Shown here: positions 24,930 through 34,405 of the stretch, in pieces
Numbering within the stretch: the first letter of the stretch is position 1
Layout of the letters: each line of letters begins with the position of its first letter
Assembly: GCA_015065505.1 (NCBI GenBank)
Contig: SVQE01000020.1
Span: 1 to 38,548 of the forward strand
From: Oscillospiraceae bacterium
Lineage (GTDB): Bacteria > Bacillota > Clostridia > Oscillospirales > Acutalibacteraceae
Direction: 5' to 3'
Length of the DNA stretch: 38,548 nt
Position numbers and translations under genes: made by a program
The notes under the pieces: generated by a model
What the model was told of the DNA's origin: nothing
Seen by the model: the letters and a program-made list of their open reading frames with translations, nothing else
The model's database searches: none

Positions 24930-26681
24930 ATGAATAAACCGAAAGCGCCGTGGCTCAAGTTTTACGGCGACGCAATTCCCGAAACAATAGAATATCCGCA
25001 GGGTTCAATGTACGAGGCAGTCAGATTTGCCTGGGAATCCCATATTTATGATAACGGCTATAAAAACGCCGCATATGAATTTCAGGGCAAGGAAACCTCC
25101 TACCCCGAATTCTTCAAAAAAATAGACCGCGTTGCCAAGGCATTCAAGGCAATCGGAATCGGAAAGGGCGACACGGTTACAATCTGTATGCCAAACGCTC
25201 CCCAGGGAATAGACGCATTTTATGCGCTCAACAGAATCAGCGCAGTTCCCGCAATGATTCATCCCCTTTCGGCAGAGGGCGAAATAACCTTCTATGTAAG
25301 CCATTCCGAAAGCAAGGCAATTCTTGTTCTTGATATGTTTTACGAAAAGGTTCTTGAAGCACTCAAGAATGTTGACCATCCCGTTAAGGTTATCGTTGCA
25401 AGAATTAAGGATGAGCTTCCCTTCCCCCTTAACCTGCTTTATCCCTTAACGGTTAAGAAAAAGCCCGCACCGCTTCCGAAGGACAATAAGAATGTTATTG
25501 CCTGGAACGATTTCATCAATGGCGGAAAATCAGTCAGCGCACTTCCCGACGAATATCCCGATAAGGACGACACAGCTGTTATTCTTTTCAGCGGCGGAAC
25601 AACGGGAACCTCAAAGGGTATTGAGCTTACCAACCTCAATATGAACGCACTTGGCTACGAGGTTTCGCAGTCTGCGTGCTTCCCGATGACAAACCTTAAA
25701 ATGTTTTCGGTTATGCCTCTTTTCCACGGCTTCGGTCTTGGCGTTGGTATTCACACCGCACTTGTTTGCGCTGCAACCTGTATTCTTATTCCTCAGTTCA
25801 CAATCAAAACATACGCAAGGGATGTTTTGAAATATAAACCGAATGTTATTGTCGGCGTTCCCACGCTTTATGAAGCACTTCTTCGCTGCGACGGCTTCGA
25901 GGGTGCTGATTTATCCTTCCTCAAGGGCGTTTTCTGCGGCGGCGACTCACTTTCAATAGAGCTTAAAAAGAAGGTTGACGCCTTCCTTAAAGAGCATAAC
26001 GCACCCGTTCAGATTCGTGAAGGCTACGGAACAACCGAATGCGTTACCGCATCCTGCCTCACACCTTACGACTTCTTCCGTGAGGGCAGTATAGGTATTC
26101 CGTTCCCCGACATTTTCTATCAGATTGTTGACCCGCAGACCGACACCGAGGTTCCATACGGCACCGAGGGCGAAATCTGCATCTGCGGACCTTCGGTTAT
26201 GAAGGGATACCTTAAAAACAAGGCTGAAACCGCTTCAACACTCAGAACCCACGATGACGGCAACGTTTGGCTTCATACGGGCGACCTCGGCACAATGGAT
26301 GAGGACGGCTTCATTTACTACAAGCAGAGACTTAAGAGACTCATCATTGTTTCGGGCGTTAATGTTTATCCCTCACAGGTTGAAAACACCATTGACGCGC
26401 ATCCCGATGTTTTGCTCTCGTGTGCAATCGGTATTCCCGATCCTTACAAAATCCACAAGGTTAAGGCATTCGTTGTTCTTCGTCCCGGCGTTGAGCCCAG
26501 TGACAAGATTAAGGAAGAAATCCTTGAGCACTGCAGAAAGAACATTTCAAAATATGCAATGCCCAGAGAGATTGAATTCAGAACCGAGCTTCCCAAAACC
26601 CTCGTCGGCAAGGTTGCTTACAGAAAGCTTGAAGAAGAGGAAGAAGCAAAGGCAAAAGCTAAAGAAAACAGCGAAGAATAA
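24930..26681 (+). CDS. AMP-forming acyl-CoA synthetase (ANL superfamily)
   Basis: 583 residues, the usual size. Core motifs: the phosphate loop LFSGGTTGTSKG (about 219-230), EGYGTTECV (adenine pocket), the HTGDLGTMDEDGFIYY and RLKRLIIVSGVNVYPSQVE hinge region (about 450-485), and a C-terminal catalytic lysine in LPKTLVGKVAYRKL. It activates a carboxylic acid as the adenylate and probably transfers it to CoA; a medium- or long-chain fatty acid is likely but not proven. It has its own promoter, an AGGAGG site seven bases before the ATG, and a strong shared terminator. The lysine/glutamate-rich tail after the catalytic lysine is unstructured. Confidence 0.9.
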   Translation: MNKPKAPWLKFYGDAIPETIEYPQGSMYEAVRFAWESHIYDNGYKNAAYEFQGKETSYPEFFKKIDRVAKAFKAIGIGKGDTVTICMPNAPQGIDAFYALNRISAVPAMIHPLSAEGEITFYVSHSESKAILVLDMFYEKVLEALKNVDHPVKVIVARIKDELPFPLNLLYPLTVKKKPAPLPKDNKNVIAWNDFINGGKSVSALPDEYPDKDDTAVILFSGGTTGTSKGIELTNLNMNALGYEVSQSACFPMTNLKMFSVMPLFHGFGLGVGIHTALVCAATCILIPQFTIKTYARDVLKYKPNVIVGVPTLYEALLRCDGFEGADLSFLKGVFCGGDSLSIELKKKVDAFLKEHNAPVQIREGYGTTECVTASCLTPYDFFREGSIGIPFPDIFYQIVDPQTDTEVPYGTEGEICICGPSVMKGYLKNKAETASTLRTHDDGNVWLHTGDLGTMDEDGFIYYKQRLKRLIIVSGVNVYPSQVENTIDAHPDVLLSCAIGIPDPYKIHKVKAFVVLRPGVEPSDKIKEEILEHCRKNISKYAMPREIEFRTELPKTLVGKVAYRKLEEEEEAKAKAKENSEE

Positions 26682-26689
26682 TATAACAA

Positions 26690-26723
26690 AAAACAGGTTT
26701 GGAAAGCTCCAAACCTGTTTTTA
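26690..26723. terminator. bidirectional terminator between ligase and FN3 genes
   Basis: AAAAACAGGTTTGGA pairs perfectly (15 bp) with TCCAAACCTGTTTTT (26709-26723) around a four-base loop, with a T-run on the plus side and the matching A-run on the other. Confidence 0.93.
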
Positions 26724-26731
26724 TTCTGTTA

Positions 26732-27769
26732 TTAATATTTTTCAATCTGCGTATTCGTTGATGAAATCAGGGATTCACATTTTGATTCTGAAATTCCCGA
26801 GGTGAATATTGCTTTGAGGATTTCGGTTTCAAAATAGTCCGCATTTTTCATATATTCCTTTTCCGATATCTTTTTACCGTTTTTATAATAGGTAAGTGTT
26901 TCGGTTTTGCTGTTGTATTTCGGCTCAAACTTGTTAACGGTTTTCATTTTGCCGTCAACCAATGCCTTGTGACTTGTGGGAACCCAGCCGTCGCCGTCGG
27001 GCTGATAAACGAGGTAATCCTTGTGATTATACCTTGCAAAGCAGATATAGCGCGGAACATCAAGTCCCGTGCCGTCCATCTTCTGGCGGCACTTGTGAAC
27101 CCTTTCAGCCTTGCCGTTTGTGTATCTGAATATCTCGCAGAAAAAGCCGCTGCCGTCTGAATCATCCTCACAGTAATAGTAATAATCTTCCTCTTCTGTA
27201 AACTTTAAATCCTTGCTGTAGCAGATAACAAGCTCGGGTATGCCGTCGTTATTAAAATCCTTATGAGTTACAACGCTCACGCCGTCAACATAATACGAGG
27301 TGAAATCATTATAAGCGTCGTTTGAATAAAGCTTTGTTTTCGGCTCGCCGTATTTTTTCAGATAGCTTTGAACCTTGGCGCCGTATGCTTTTTTAAGCTT
27401 CTCTTTACTGTAAGTCTTGTGTGTTTTTGCCGAAACTGTTGTTGAATACTTGCTCTTTTTCTTTCCCGAAACCGACTTAACCTTGAAGTAATACCTTGTA
27501 TTCTTTTTCAGGTTTGCAGATGTGTATTTGGGATTTTTAACAATTGCAATTCTTTTGAAATTCTTATCCTTTGAGGTTGAGCGGTACACATAATATTTCT
27601 TTGCGCTCTTTGCCTTGTTCCATTTAACGGTTATTTTACCCGTTGAAAGCGCATATGCCGTCATTCCCTTAGGCGCACTGAGCGACGCGGCATAAGTTGT
27701 TGAAGAAAAGCAAAAGCTTATGCTCAAAAGAAGGGATGCTGCTAAAATAATTGATATAAACCTTTTCAT
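26732..27769 (-). CDS. secreted protein with one fibronectin type III domain
   Basis: About 345 residues. A signal peptide (MKRFISIILAASLLLSISF, cleaved near TYAAS) is followed by an FN3 domain at about 32-120 (KITVKWNKAKSAKKYYVYRS, RYYFKVKSV). The C-terminal part contains DFNNDGIPELVI, a calcium-loop motif of the FG-GAP/VCBS kind, and a run of tyrosines and acids (EEEDYYYYCEDDSDGSG). No catalytic site recognised. The start at 27769 follows AAAGGAG, eleven bases after the stop of the GH127 gene, so it is the third gene of the galM operon. Why a secreted protein travels with two cytoplasmic enzymes is unclear. Confidence 0.8.
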   Translation of the reverse strand: MKRFISIILAASLLLSISFCFSSTTYAASLSAPKGMTAYALSTGKITVKWNKAKSAKKYYVYRSTSKDKNFKRIAIVKNPKYTSANLKKNTRYYFKVKSVSGKKKSKYSTTVSAKTHKTYSKEKLKKAYGAKVQSYLKKYGEPKTKLYSNDAYNDFTSYYVDGVSVVTHKDFNNDGIPELVICYSKDLKFTEEEDYYYYCEDDSDGSGFFCEIFRYTNGKAERVHKCRQKMDGTGLDVPRYICFARYNHKDYLVYQPDGDGWVPTSHKALVDGKMKTVNKFEPKYNSKTETLTYYKNGKKISEKEYMKNADYFETEILKAIFTSGISESKCESLISSTNTQIEKY

Positions 27770-27780
27770 TTTTTCTCCTT

Positions 27781-29706
27781 TCACACTCTGAAATAAACCG
27801 TCATTTCATTTTCGCCCCTGTTTGCCCATTTATAATACGGAATAAAGCGTATTTTTGCTGGGGATTCTTCTGGGGATTTATATTCGCTGTAAAGCGAGGT
27901 GTCGGCTTTCTCTCTGAAGCCGTCTGCAAGAATTGCTTCGCCGTCATCGGTAAAGCTGCCCTGCGGATTTACTCTTAACATTTGCAGATTTTTGCCGTTA
28001 TCAACCTCTTCAATGCAGTAAACAAACGGTCCTTTTGAAAGCGCTGCTTTGCCTGCATTTTCACGAACGAGATTGGAGCATTTAATCAGCTTTGCTTTCG
28101 ATTTAAAATCAAGGAATATTTCGGCTTTTTCGGTTATGCTTATATAGGCATAGCCGTTTTTTATTTCATAAGGCGCGGATATTTCAAAATCCCTGCACCA
28201 TTCGGGAATACGAACTGCAAGCTTAATCGGCTTTTTCGGGCTGATGCTTACCTGTACCCTGCCGTTTTCTGCATAAGTTGAATTAACTCTTATATCCGCA
28301 TTGTCGGCTTTAATTTCAGCGCCGACATACTGATGAATGAATATTGTTTCATCGTTCTGAGCAAAGCAGTATTCGCCGAGCGAGGATATCATTCGCGCCA
28401 GATTCGGAGGACAGCACGCACAGCCGAACCACTTCTGCCTTACGGGGCTTATATAGCGCTTTCTTGAATCCTTTTTGCACGCCTCGGGGTTAACCTCGAG
28501 CAGATTTGAATAGAAAAACGATTTTCCGTCCTCAGCCATTCCCGAAAGAATGTTGTTGAAAAGCGCTCTTTCGGCAACATTGTGATAGCGTGAATCGGGA
28601 TAAACCTCTGCCATTCGCCTTGCAAAGAAAACAAGCCCGATTGAAGCGCAGGTTTCGGCATACGCCTGATCATTCGGCAAATCATAGTCAAACGAAAACG
28701 CCTCGCCGTCAACCGTTGCGCCTATTCCGCCTGTTATATAAAGCTTTTGGTTTTCAATATTGTTCCAAAGACTTTCGCACGCGTCAAGCAGAGTATCGTC
28801 ACAGTAATACTTCGCAATATCAGCCATTCCGCTGTATAAATAAACAGCACGAACGGCGTGACCGACAGCCTCTTTCTGCTCTCTTACAGGCAGATGCGCC
28901 TGCTCATAGGTATGGTCGCCGTCCCTGGTTTTTTGATTTCGTTCAACATCAAACCAGCAGGGCTTGAGACCTCTTTCATCAATAAAGAATTTTGCTTCAT
29001 CAAGATATTTTTTCTCGCCCGTTGCCTCATAGAGCTTAACAAGCGCCATTTCGGCTATTTCGTGGCCCGGGTAGGCTTTTTTCTGCCCCTCGCCCCTGCC
29101 GAAGGTTTCGCAGATTAAATCGGCATAGCGGCAGGTTGCATCAAGGAGCTTTCTGTTTCCCGTTGCATTATAATATGCAATCGCGCCCTCTGATAAATGA
29201 CCGAAGCAATAAAGCTCGTGAAAATCGCGGATGTTGGTGAAAGCCTTTTCGGGATTGTTAATGGTGTAGTAGGTGTTTATATATCCGTTTTCAAGCTGTG
29301 CAGAGCAGATAAGGTCAATAACCTCCTCCGCCTTTCTTTTCAGCTGTTCATCAGGGTGGTTTGAAAGCGAATATCCCACCGCTTCAATCCATTTATAAAA
29401 ATCGCTGTCCTGAAAAACCCAGCCGTGAAAAGAGTTTTCATCGCAGTTATCATCGGTATACTGCCATTTATCAACAGGATAATCGGGTAATTTTTTACCC
29501 TCTCTCAACACCTCGGCAGCCTTTGCCGCCTTTCTGAAATTTGAAAAGCAATAGCTTTTTTCAGCGCCTTCAATTCTGTCGTTAAACGCTTCGTATTGAT
29601 AAGGAATAACGTCCGTTCTGACAAGCTCGATAATCTTATTCCAAAACGGGTCGTTAATCTTAATATTTTTCAAATCTATATGCTTTGAAAAGCTCTCTTT
29701 TTTCAT
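27781..29706 (-). CDS. GH127 family beta-L-arabinofuranosidase-like enzyme
   Basis: 641 residues, near the usual 650. The (alpha/alpha)6 barrel is recognised by INDPFWNKI, QLENGYINTYY, FHELYCFGHLSEGAIAYY and the GIGATVDGEAFSFDYDLPNDQAYAETC segment. The metal site of GH127 (one Glu and three Cys in HypBA1) is preserved as E and C in AETC (about 352-354) and CACC (about 430). It removes beta-L-arabinofuranose from plant glycans or glycoproteins. No signal peptide, so it acts inside the cell. It overlaps the galM stop by four bases (ATGA). Confidence 0.92.
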   Translation of the reverse strand: MKKESFSKHIDLKNIKINDPFWNKIIELVRTDVIPYQYEAFNDRIEGAEKSYCFSNFRKAAKAAEVLREGKKLPDYPVDKWQYTDDNCDENSFHGWVFQDSDFYKWIEAVGYSLSNHPDEQLKRKAEEVIDLICSAQLENGYINTYYTINNPEKAFTNIRDFHELYCFGHLSEGAIAYYNATGNRKLLDATCRYADLICETFGRGEGQKKAYPGHEIAEMALVKLYEATGEKKYLDEAKFFIDERGLKPCWFDVERNQKTRDGDHTYEQAHLPVREQKEAVGHAVRAVYLYSGMADIAKYYCDDTLLDACESLWNNIENQKLYITGGIGATVDGEAFSFDYDLPNDQAYAETCASIGLVFFARRMAEVYPDSRYHNVAERALFNNILSGMAEDGKSFFYSNLLEVNPEACKKDSRKRYISPVRQKWFGCACCPPNLARMISSLGEYCFAQNDETIFIHQYVGAEIKADNADIRVNSTYAENGRVQVSISPKKPIKLAVRIPEWCRDFEISAPYEIKNGYAYISITEKAEIFLDFKSKAKLIKCSNLVRENAGKAALSKGPFVYCIEEVDNGKNLQMLRVNPQGSFTDDGEAILADGFREKADTSLYSEYKSPEESPAKIRFIPYYKWANRGENEMTVYFRV

Positions 29707-30755
29707 ATTGTTGTGAACCTGAACTCCGTTGCGGTTTTAAACTCTTCGTTTGCCTTAACAAATCGTGCAGGAAAATCGGGAATGTTTACTGAATCGGGGT
29801 AGAACTGGGTTTCAAGCGCAGCACCCCTGCGGTATTTAACTGCGCCGTTTGCCTTGCCTGCCGTGTTATCCTTAGCCATCCATCCGCCTGTGTAAAGCTG
29901 AACACCCGGCAAATCAGTGTATACCTCAAGCTTCCTGCCGCTTTCCTCATCAATGAGCTCTGCGCAGAAGCCGAAAACATTATCGCCCTTGTTTAAGCAA
30001 TAGTTGTTATCGTAGCCGATTCCGGGAATGACCGCAAAGAAGGGCTCGTCTATCTTTTCACCGATTTTGTGGAGATAGGTGAAATCAAGCATAGTGCCCT
30101 TAACGCTTGCAAGCTCGCCCGTCATAAGCTGGTCGTCATCCGAAACGGTAAATTTATCTGCATCTATTCTGAGAAGATGCTCTTCAACTGTTTTTTCGGG
30201 GTTTGCACTGAGATTGAAATAAACATGGTTGGTGGGGTTTGCAACAGTGTTTTCATCGCAGAAAACGCTGTAATCAATCCTTAAGGTGTTGTCCTCAGTG
30301 AAGGTGTATTTAACCTTCATTGTAAAATTGCCGCCGAAGCCGTCCTCACCGTCGGGTGAAAAACGGCTGAAAACAACATAATCCTCGCCCGTTTCTTCAA
30401 TGTCCCATGGGGTGAACGAAAAGGTTCCGCCGCCGTGAAGAGTCCAGCTCTTCTGATTCTTTGTTGTGTTGTATTCCCTGCCTTCAAAGGTGAATTTGCC
30501 GTCGCGGATACGGTTTGCCCATCTGCCCACAACAAACCCCTGATAGCCGCAGGTGGGATTAAGGTAATCCTCAAGCTTATCAAATCCCAGAACAACATCC
30601 TCAAGCTTTCCGTTTTTATCGGGCACGCAAATTGAAACAATGCCTGCGCCGAGTGTCTGAAGGGTTACCGAAGCACCGCTGCTGTTTGTTATTTTCAGTA
30701 AATAAACATCTGTTTTTTCGTCATATTTTCCGAATACTCTTTTTTCAACTGCCAT
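29703..30755 (-). CDS. galM: aldose 1-epimerase (galactose mutarotase)
   Basis: About 350 residues. Family signatures: LGAGIVSICVPDKNG, VVGRWANRIRDGKF, LHGG (first catalytic histidine), NPTNHVYFNLS (second histidine), the GIGYDNNYCLN aspartate region and a C-terminal ETQFYPDSVN with the catalytic glutamate. It interconverts alpha and beta anomers of galactose or arabinose. The start at 30755 follows AAAGGAG; the longer frame lacks a site. It is the first gene of an operon with GH127, where a mutarotase for released arabinose makes sense. Confidence 0.94.
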   Translation of the reverse strand: MAVEKRVFGKYDEKTDVYLLKITNSSGASVTLQTLGAGIVSICVPDKNGKLEDVVLGFDKLEDYLNPTCGYQGFVVGRWANRIRDGKFTFEGREYNTTKNQKSWTLHGGGTFSFTPWDIEETGEDYVVFSRFSPDGEDGFGGNFTMKVKYTFTEDNTLRIDYSVFCDENTVANPTNHVYFNLSANPEKTVEEHLLRIDADKFTVSDDDQLMTGELASVKGTMLDFTYLHKIGEKIDEPFFAVIPGIGYDNNYCLNKGDNVFGFCAELIDEESGRKLEVYTDLPGVQLYTGGWMAKDNTAGKANGAVKYRRGAALETQFYPDSVNIPDFPARFVKANEEFKTATEFRFTTI

Positions 30756-30785
30756 AGTAAATCTCCTTTGCATTTGCTAACTTCA

Positions 30786-30814
30786 AGTATATATTAACTC
30801 TTAATTAATTTCAA
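30786..30814 (-). promoter_or_regulatory. sigma-A promoter of the galM operon
   Basis: On the minus strand TTGAAA (30809-30814) and TATACT (30786-30791) are separated by 17 bp. Confidence 0.6.
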
Positions 30815-30819
30815 TACTC

Positions 30820-30849
30820 TTGACTTTTTATTTTTATAGGCTATATTAT
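30820..30849 (+). promoter_or_regulatory. sigma-A promoter of the FHA-RodA-PBP operon
   Basis: TTGACT (30820-30825) and TATTAT (30844-30849) are separated by 18 bp. It lies back to back with the galM promoter, six bases apart. Confidence 0.55.
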
Positions 30850-30896
30850 ATAAATGCTTTTAAGTGTTTAATAAAAACTATTAAAGGAGCGGGCAT

Positions 30897-31640
30897 ATGG
30901 AATATGTTGTTTCAATAATGAGATATATAGCCCCTGCGGCAGCACTGTTTATACTGTTTACCTGCATTGTGTCCCTTTTCAGAAACAGACCGCGCGTTCA
31001 TCAGCTTGCAAGGCTTGTTGACCAGAACAACGGCTCTGTTGAAGAAATAACACACTGGGAAACCTCAATAGGCAAGGTTAAGTCAAACGATATTGTGCTT
31101 CCGCTTCCCTCGGTCAGCCGTTTTCACGCGGTTATTGCAAAAAGAAGAAGGGACTGGGTTGTTTTCGATACCTCTGCAAGAACCGTCGGCGTGCTTGTTA
31201 ACGGCGAAAGAATCGAGGGCAGAGCCGTTATAGAAAACGGAGATATTATAACAATAGGCTCTATTGATTTGAAATTTGAGTGCGACGAAGCGCTCTCGCC
31301 AAAGAGCAAAAAGCAGCTCAGGGCGCAAACAGCAAACACTCAGTCGCCCACTGTTGCCTACGGCGTTCTTGTTGACATCAACACAAAACGCCCCGTTTAC
31401 ATCAAAAAGCAGGATGTTTTAATCGGCAGGGGCGCGGACTGCGATATTAAAATTAATTCGGATACCGTAAGCGCCCATCACGCAAGAATTCACAGCACAA
31501 GCAAGGGATGGGCTGTGAGCGACCTTGATTCACACAACGGAACAAAGCTTAACGGAAGATATATCAATCAGCCCCAGCTGATTTTTGATGAGGATATGCT
31601 CACCTTCGGCGATAAGGTTTTCATATTCTACGATAAATAA
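30897..31640 (+). CDS. membrane-anchored protein with two FHA domains
   Basis: 247 residues. One N-terminal TM helix (about 10-28) anchors two cytosolic forkhead-associated domains, which bind phosphothreonine peptides. FHA1 (about 45-130) shows IGKVKSNDIVL, SVSRFHAVI and NGERI; FHA2 (about 155-245) shows the fuller set IGRGADCDIKI, VSAHHARI, DLDSHNGTKLNG. In FHA1 the usual GR/S is replaced by GKVKSND, which may weaken binding. It starts an operon with rodA/ftsW and a PBP, as in actinobacterial fhaB-rodA-pbpA clusters, so it probably links Ser/Thr kinase signals to wall synthesis. No kinase is in the window. Confidence 0.9.
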   Translation: MEYVVSIMRYIAPAAALFILFTCIVSLFRNRPRVHQLARLVDQNNGSVEEITHWETSIGKVKSNDIVLPLPSVSRFHAVIAKRRRDWVVFDTSARTVGVLVNGERIEGRAVIENGDIITIGSIDLKFECDEALSPKSKKQLRAQTANTQSPTVAYGVLVDINTKRPVYIKKQDVLIGRGADCDIKINSDTVSAHHARIHSTSKGWAVSDLDSHNGTKLNGRYINQPQLIFDEDMLTFGDKVFIFYDK

Positions 31641-31654
31641 GAAAGGAATTTGTT

Positions 31655-32911
31655 ATGGCATTCAAAAACAAAAGACCACCGAAAATAAAGCCAATAAACA
31701 ATTTCCTTCTGCTCTTTGTTTTATCGGCTTTTCAGATAATAACGGGCTTCATCGCCGCTTCCTGCGGTGAAAAATTTGAAAGCAAGGCAATTATTGCCCT
31801 GCTCTGCCTCGTTGCAACCGAGTGGGTTTACTTAGTTGTTTTCTACACGGTTTTTCACAGACGAAATTTCGAGCTTGAATTAATCGCCTTCTTCCTTTCG
31901 GGAGTCGGGCTTGTTACAATCGGAAGCGTTTACCCCGATTCAGCCTTCAAGCAGTATTTCATGGTTCTTGCAGGACTTATAATGTTTATATTCATGGTTT
32001 TCCTGCTCGGACATGTTGATTTATGTATGAAGCTGCGCCTGCCTGCTGCTGCAGGAGCAATTTTGCTGCTGCTTGTCAACCTCGTTATTGCAAGAGCAAC
32101 AAACGGCGCAAGAAACTGGATAACAATAGGCGGTGTAACCTTCCAGCCATCCGAGCTTGTTAAGATTGCATTTATCTTCGTCGGCGCGGCAACGCTTGAG
32201 AAGATTCAGACATCAAAGAATATTTTTGCATTCATCGGATTTTCGCTTGCCTGCGTAGGCTCGCTGATTCTTATCAAGGATTTCGGAACTGCGCTGATAT
32301 TCTTTATAACCTTCCTCATCATCGCATTTATGACTTCGGGCGATATAAAAACAATTATTCTCGCAATAACCTCCGCGGTTATGGGCGGTGCAATCGTTTT
32401 GAAATATAAATCCTATGTTATGCGAAGATTCGCGGTTTACCGCCATGTTTGGGATTATCCCTATGACCAGGGACTTCAGCAGACAAGAGTTCTTGTTGGC
32501 ATTGCAAGCGGCGGATTATTCGGTGTTGGCATAGGAAACGGCTATGTTCGCTATGTTTACGCGCCTGTTTCAGACAGTATTTTCGGCGTAATCTGCGAAG
32601 AATGGGGCTTCATTTTCGGAATACTTCTCATTCTATCCTTCGTTGCGATTGCGATTTCGGCGCTTGTTAATTCCATTGCATCGCGCTCAACCTTCTATTC
32701 AATAGCTTCCATTGCGGCGGCAGGAATGCTTTTATTCCAGTGCGCTCTCAATGTTTTCGGAATAACCGATATCCTTCCCTTAACGGGCGTTACAATTCCT
32801 TTTGTAAGCCTGGGCGGAACCTCTATGATAAGCTGCTGGGCGGTGCTCGGCTTCATAAAGGCTTCGGATGTCCGCACCTATAACTATCTGGGAGGTGCAA
32901 AGAAGAAATGA
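31655..32911 (+). CDS. RodA/FtsW/SpoVE family peptidoglycan polymerase
   Basis: 418 residues, about ten TM helices. SEDS signatures: NGARNWITIGGVTFQPSELVKIAF (catalytic region loop, residues about 148-171), IKDFGTALIFF, the PYDQGLQQTRVLVGIASGGLFGVGIGNG stretch, SIFGVICEEWGFIFGI and FVSLGGTSMIS. These enzymes polymerise lipid II with a partner class B PBP, encoded next with an ATGA overlap. Whether elongation (RodA) or division (FtsW) cannot be decided from sequence; an FHA-linked copy suggests RodA. Confidence 0.92.
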   Translation: MAFKNKRPPKIKPINNFLLLFVLSAFQIITGFIAASCGEKFESKAIIALLCLVATEWVYLVVFYTVFHRRNFELELIAFFLSGVGLVTIGSVYPDSAFKQYFMVLAGLIMFIFMVFLLGHVDLCMKLRLPAAAGAILLLLVNLVIARATNGARNWITIGGVTFQPSELVKIAFIFVGAATLEKIQTSKNIFAFIGFSLACVGSLILIKDFGTALIFFITFLIIAFMTSGDIKTIILAITSAVMGGAIVLKYKSYVMRRFAVYRHVWDYPYDQGLQQTRVLVGIASGGLFGVGIGNGYVRYVYAPVSDSIFGVICEEWGFIFGILLILSFVAIAISALVNSIASRSTFYSIASIAAAGMLLFQCALNVFGITDILPLTGVTIPFVSLGGTSMISCWAVLGFIKASDVRTYNYLGGAKKK

Positions 32912-34290
32912 AAATGATAACCAAAAGAGGCATTTTCCTCTGGATACTCTCGGCTTTATTTGTTGCAGGAATAGTTTTTCTCACTGTTTCCTTTGCAACT
33001 CACGGTGACGAATGGGCTATGAAGCGCTATAACCGCCACCTTTATTCAAACGGCGCGCTCATCGGCGCAGGCAATATCTACGACACAAACGGCAAGGTGC
33101 TTGCCGAAACCAAGGACGGCGAAAGAGTTTATTCCGACAATAAAACAACAAGAAAATCAACCCTGCACATTGTCGGCGACCCGAAAAACTTTATCTCAAC
33201 GGGCGTTCAGTCGGTTTATGATTCAAAGCTTACGGGCTATGATATTATGTTCGGCGTTTATAACATCAAGCGCTACGGCAAGGGCAACGATATGAAGCTG
33301 ACCATAGACAGCGATATCTGCAACGCCGCTTATGAAGCGCTTGACGGAAGAAAAGGAACAGTCGGAATAGTGAACTACAAAACGGGCGATATAATCTGCG
33401 CCGTTTCCTCACCCTCCTACGATGTTGAAAATGTTCCCGATAATCTTGAAACAAGCGATACCTATGAGGGCGTATATATCAACCGCCTGCTTTCGGCGCA
33501 GTATGTTCCGGGTTCAACCTTTAAAATAGTTACTGCAATCTGCGCTATTGAAAATATTCCCGATATTGATTCAAGAACCTGGGAATGCCACGGCGCATAT
33601 CAGCCGACTCAGGGCGTTGAAATTAAATGTAACGCAAATCACGGCGGCGCAATAACCTTTAAGGATGCGCTTGCAAAGAGCTGTAACTCTGCATTTGCAC
33701 AGATTGCAATAGAGCTCGGCGAGGACAAGCTCAACGAAACCGCAAAAGAGCTCGGCATAGGCTCAACAGTAAAAATCAGCGGAGAAATTGAAGCCTTCCG
33801 CGGAAAATTCAATGTTAAAAATGCACCCGACGACCTTCTTGGCTGGACGGGCATCGGTCAGGGCGACACAAGAATTGCGCCCATAACAATGCTCAGAATT
33901 GTCAGCGCAATAGCAAACGACGGAAACGCTGTTTCCTTCAACATTGTTGATGATTTTGCAAATCAGGCAGGCAAGGCGCTGAATATTTCGCTGCCTTCAA
34001 ACAAATCAACCCTGATGAGCGCCGAGACGGCTTCGCAAATCAAACAAATGATGAGATATAATGTTCAAAAGCAATACGGCGATTCAAATTATTCGGGGCT
34101 TAATCTTTGCGCCAAGAGCGGAACGGCGCAGATAGACAGCAACGATAATCACAATATTGCGTGGTTTACAGGCTTTATGGACGACCCAAACAATCCCTAC
34201 GCCTTCGTTGTTGTTGTTGAAAACGGAAACTCGGGAAGCCGAACCGCAGGTCCGATTGCAAACAAAATTTTGCAGAAGCTTGTTTCATAA
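32908..34290 (+). CDS. class B penicillin-binding protein (transpeptidase, PbpA-like)
   Basis: 460 residues, short for a class B PBP because the N-terminal pedestal is reduced, as in actinobacterial PbpA. One TM helix (about 10-30). Catalytic motifs: S203-T-F-K206 (in PGSTFKIVTA), S258-C-N260 and K403-S-G405-T. It crosslinks peptidoglycan peptides outside the membrane and partners the SEDS polymerase upstream, with which it overlaps by four bases. End of the FHA-SEDS-PBP operon; no strong terminator is seen right after it. Confidence 0.93.
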   Translation: MKMITKRGIFLWILSALFVAGIVFLTVSFATHGDEWAMKRYNRHLYSNGALIGAGNIYDTNGKVLAETKDGERVYSDNKTTRKSTLHIVGDPKNFISTGVQSVYDSKLTGYDIMFGVYNIKRYGKGNDMKLTIDSDICNAAYEALDGRKGTVGIVNYKTGDIICAVSSPSYDVENVPDNLETSDTYEGVYINRLLSAQYVPGSTFKIVTAICAIENIPDIDSRTWECHGAYQPTQGVEIKCNANHGGAITFKDALAKSCNSAFAQIAIELGEDKLNETAKELGIGSTVKISGEIEAFRGKFNVKNAPDDLLGWTGIGQGDTRIAPITMLRIVSAIANDGNAVSFNIVDDFANQAGKALNISLPSNKSTLMSAETASQIKQMMRYNVQKQYGDSNYSGLNLCAKSGTAQIDSNDNHNIAWFTGFMDDPNNPYAFVVVVENGNSGSRTAGPIANKILQKLVS

Positions 34291-34321
34291 AACAATTAAA
34301 AACCGCATATATATAAATGTA

Positions 34322-34383
34322 GTCGCAGTTTAGGCGACCATCCCTCCACCACTTCGTGGTCCCCCTCCCTTTAGCAAGGGAGG
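34322..34383. repeat. three-hairpin intergenic repeat
   Basis: GTCGC/GCGAC (34322-34338), ACCAC-TTC-GTGGT (34348-34360) and CCTCCCTT-TAGC-AAGGGAGG (34364-34383) follow one another between the PBP gene and the DUF4830 gene. It is similar in style to the repeat in the met operon (19690-19791) and may terminate or attenuate the operon above. Confidence 0.55.
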
Positions 34384-34405
34384 AAATAGGTTAGGAGATT
34401 TATAT

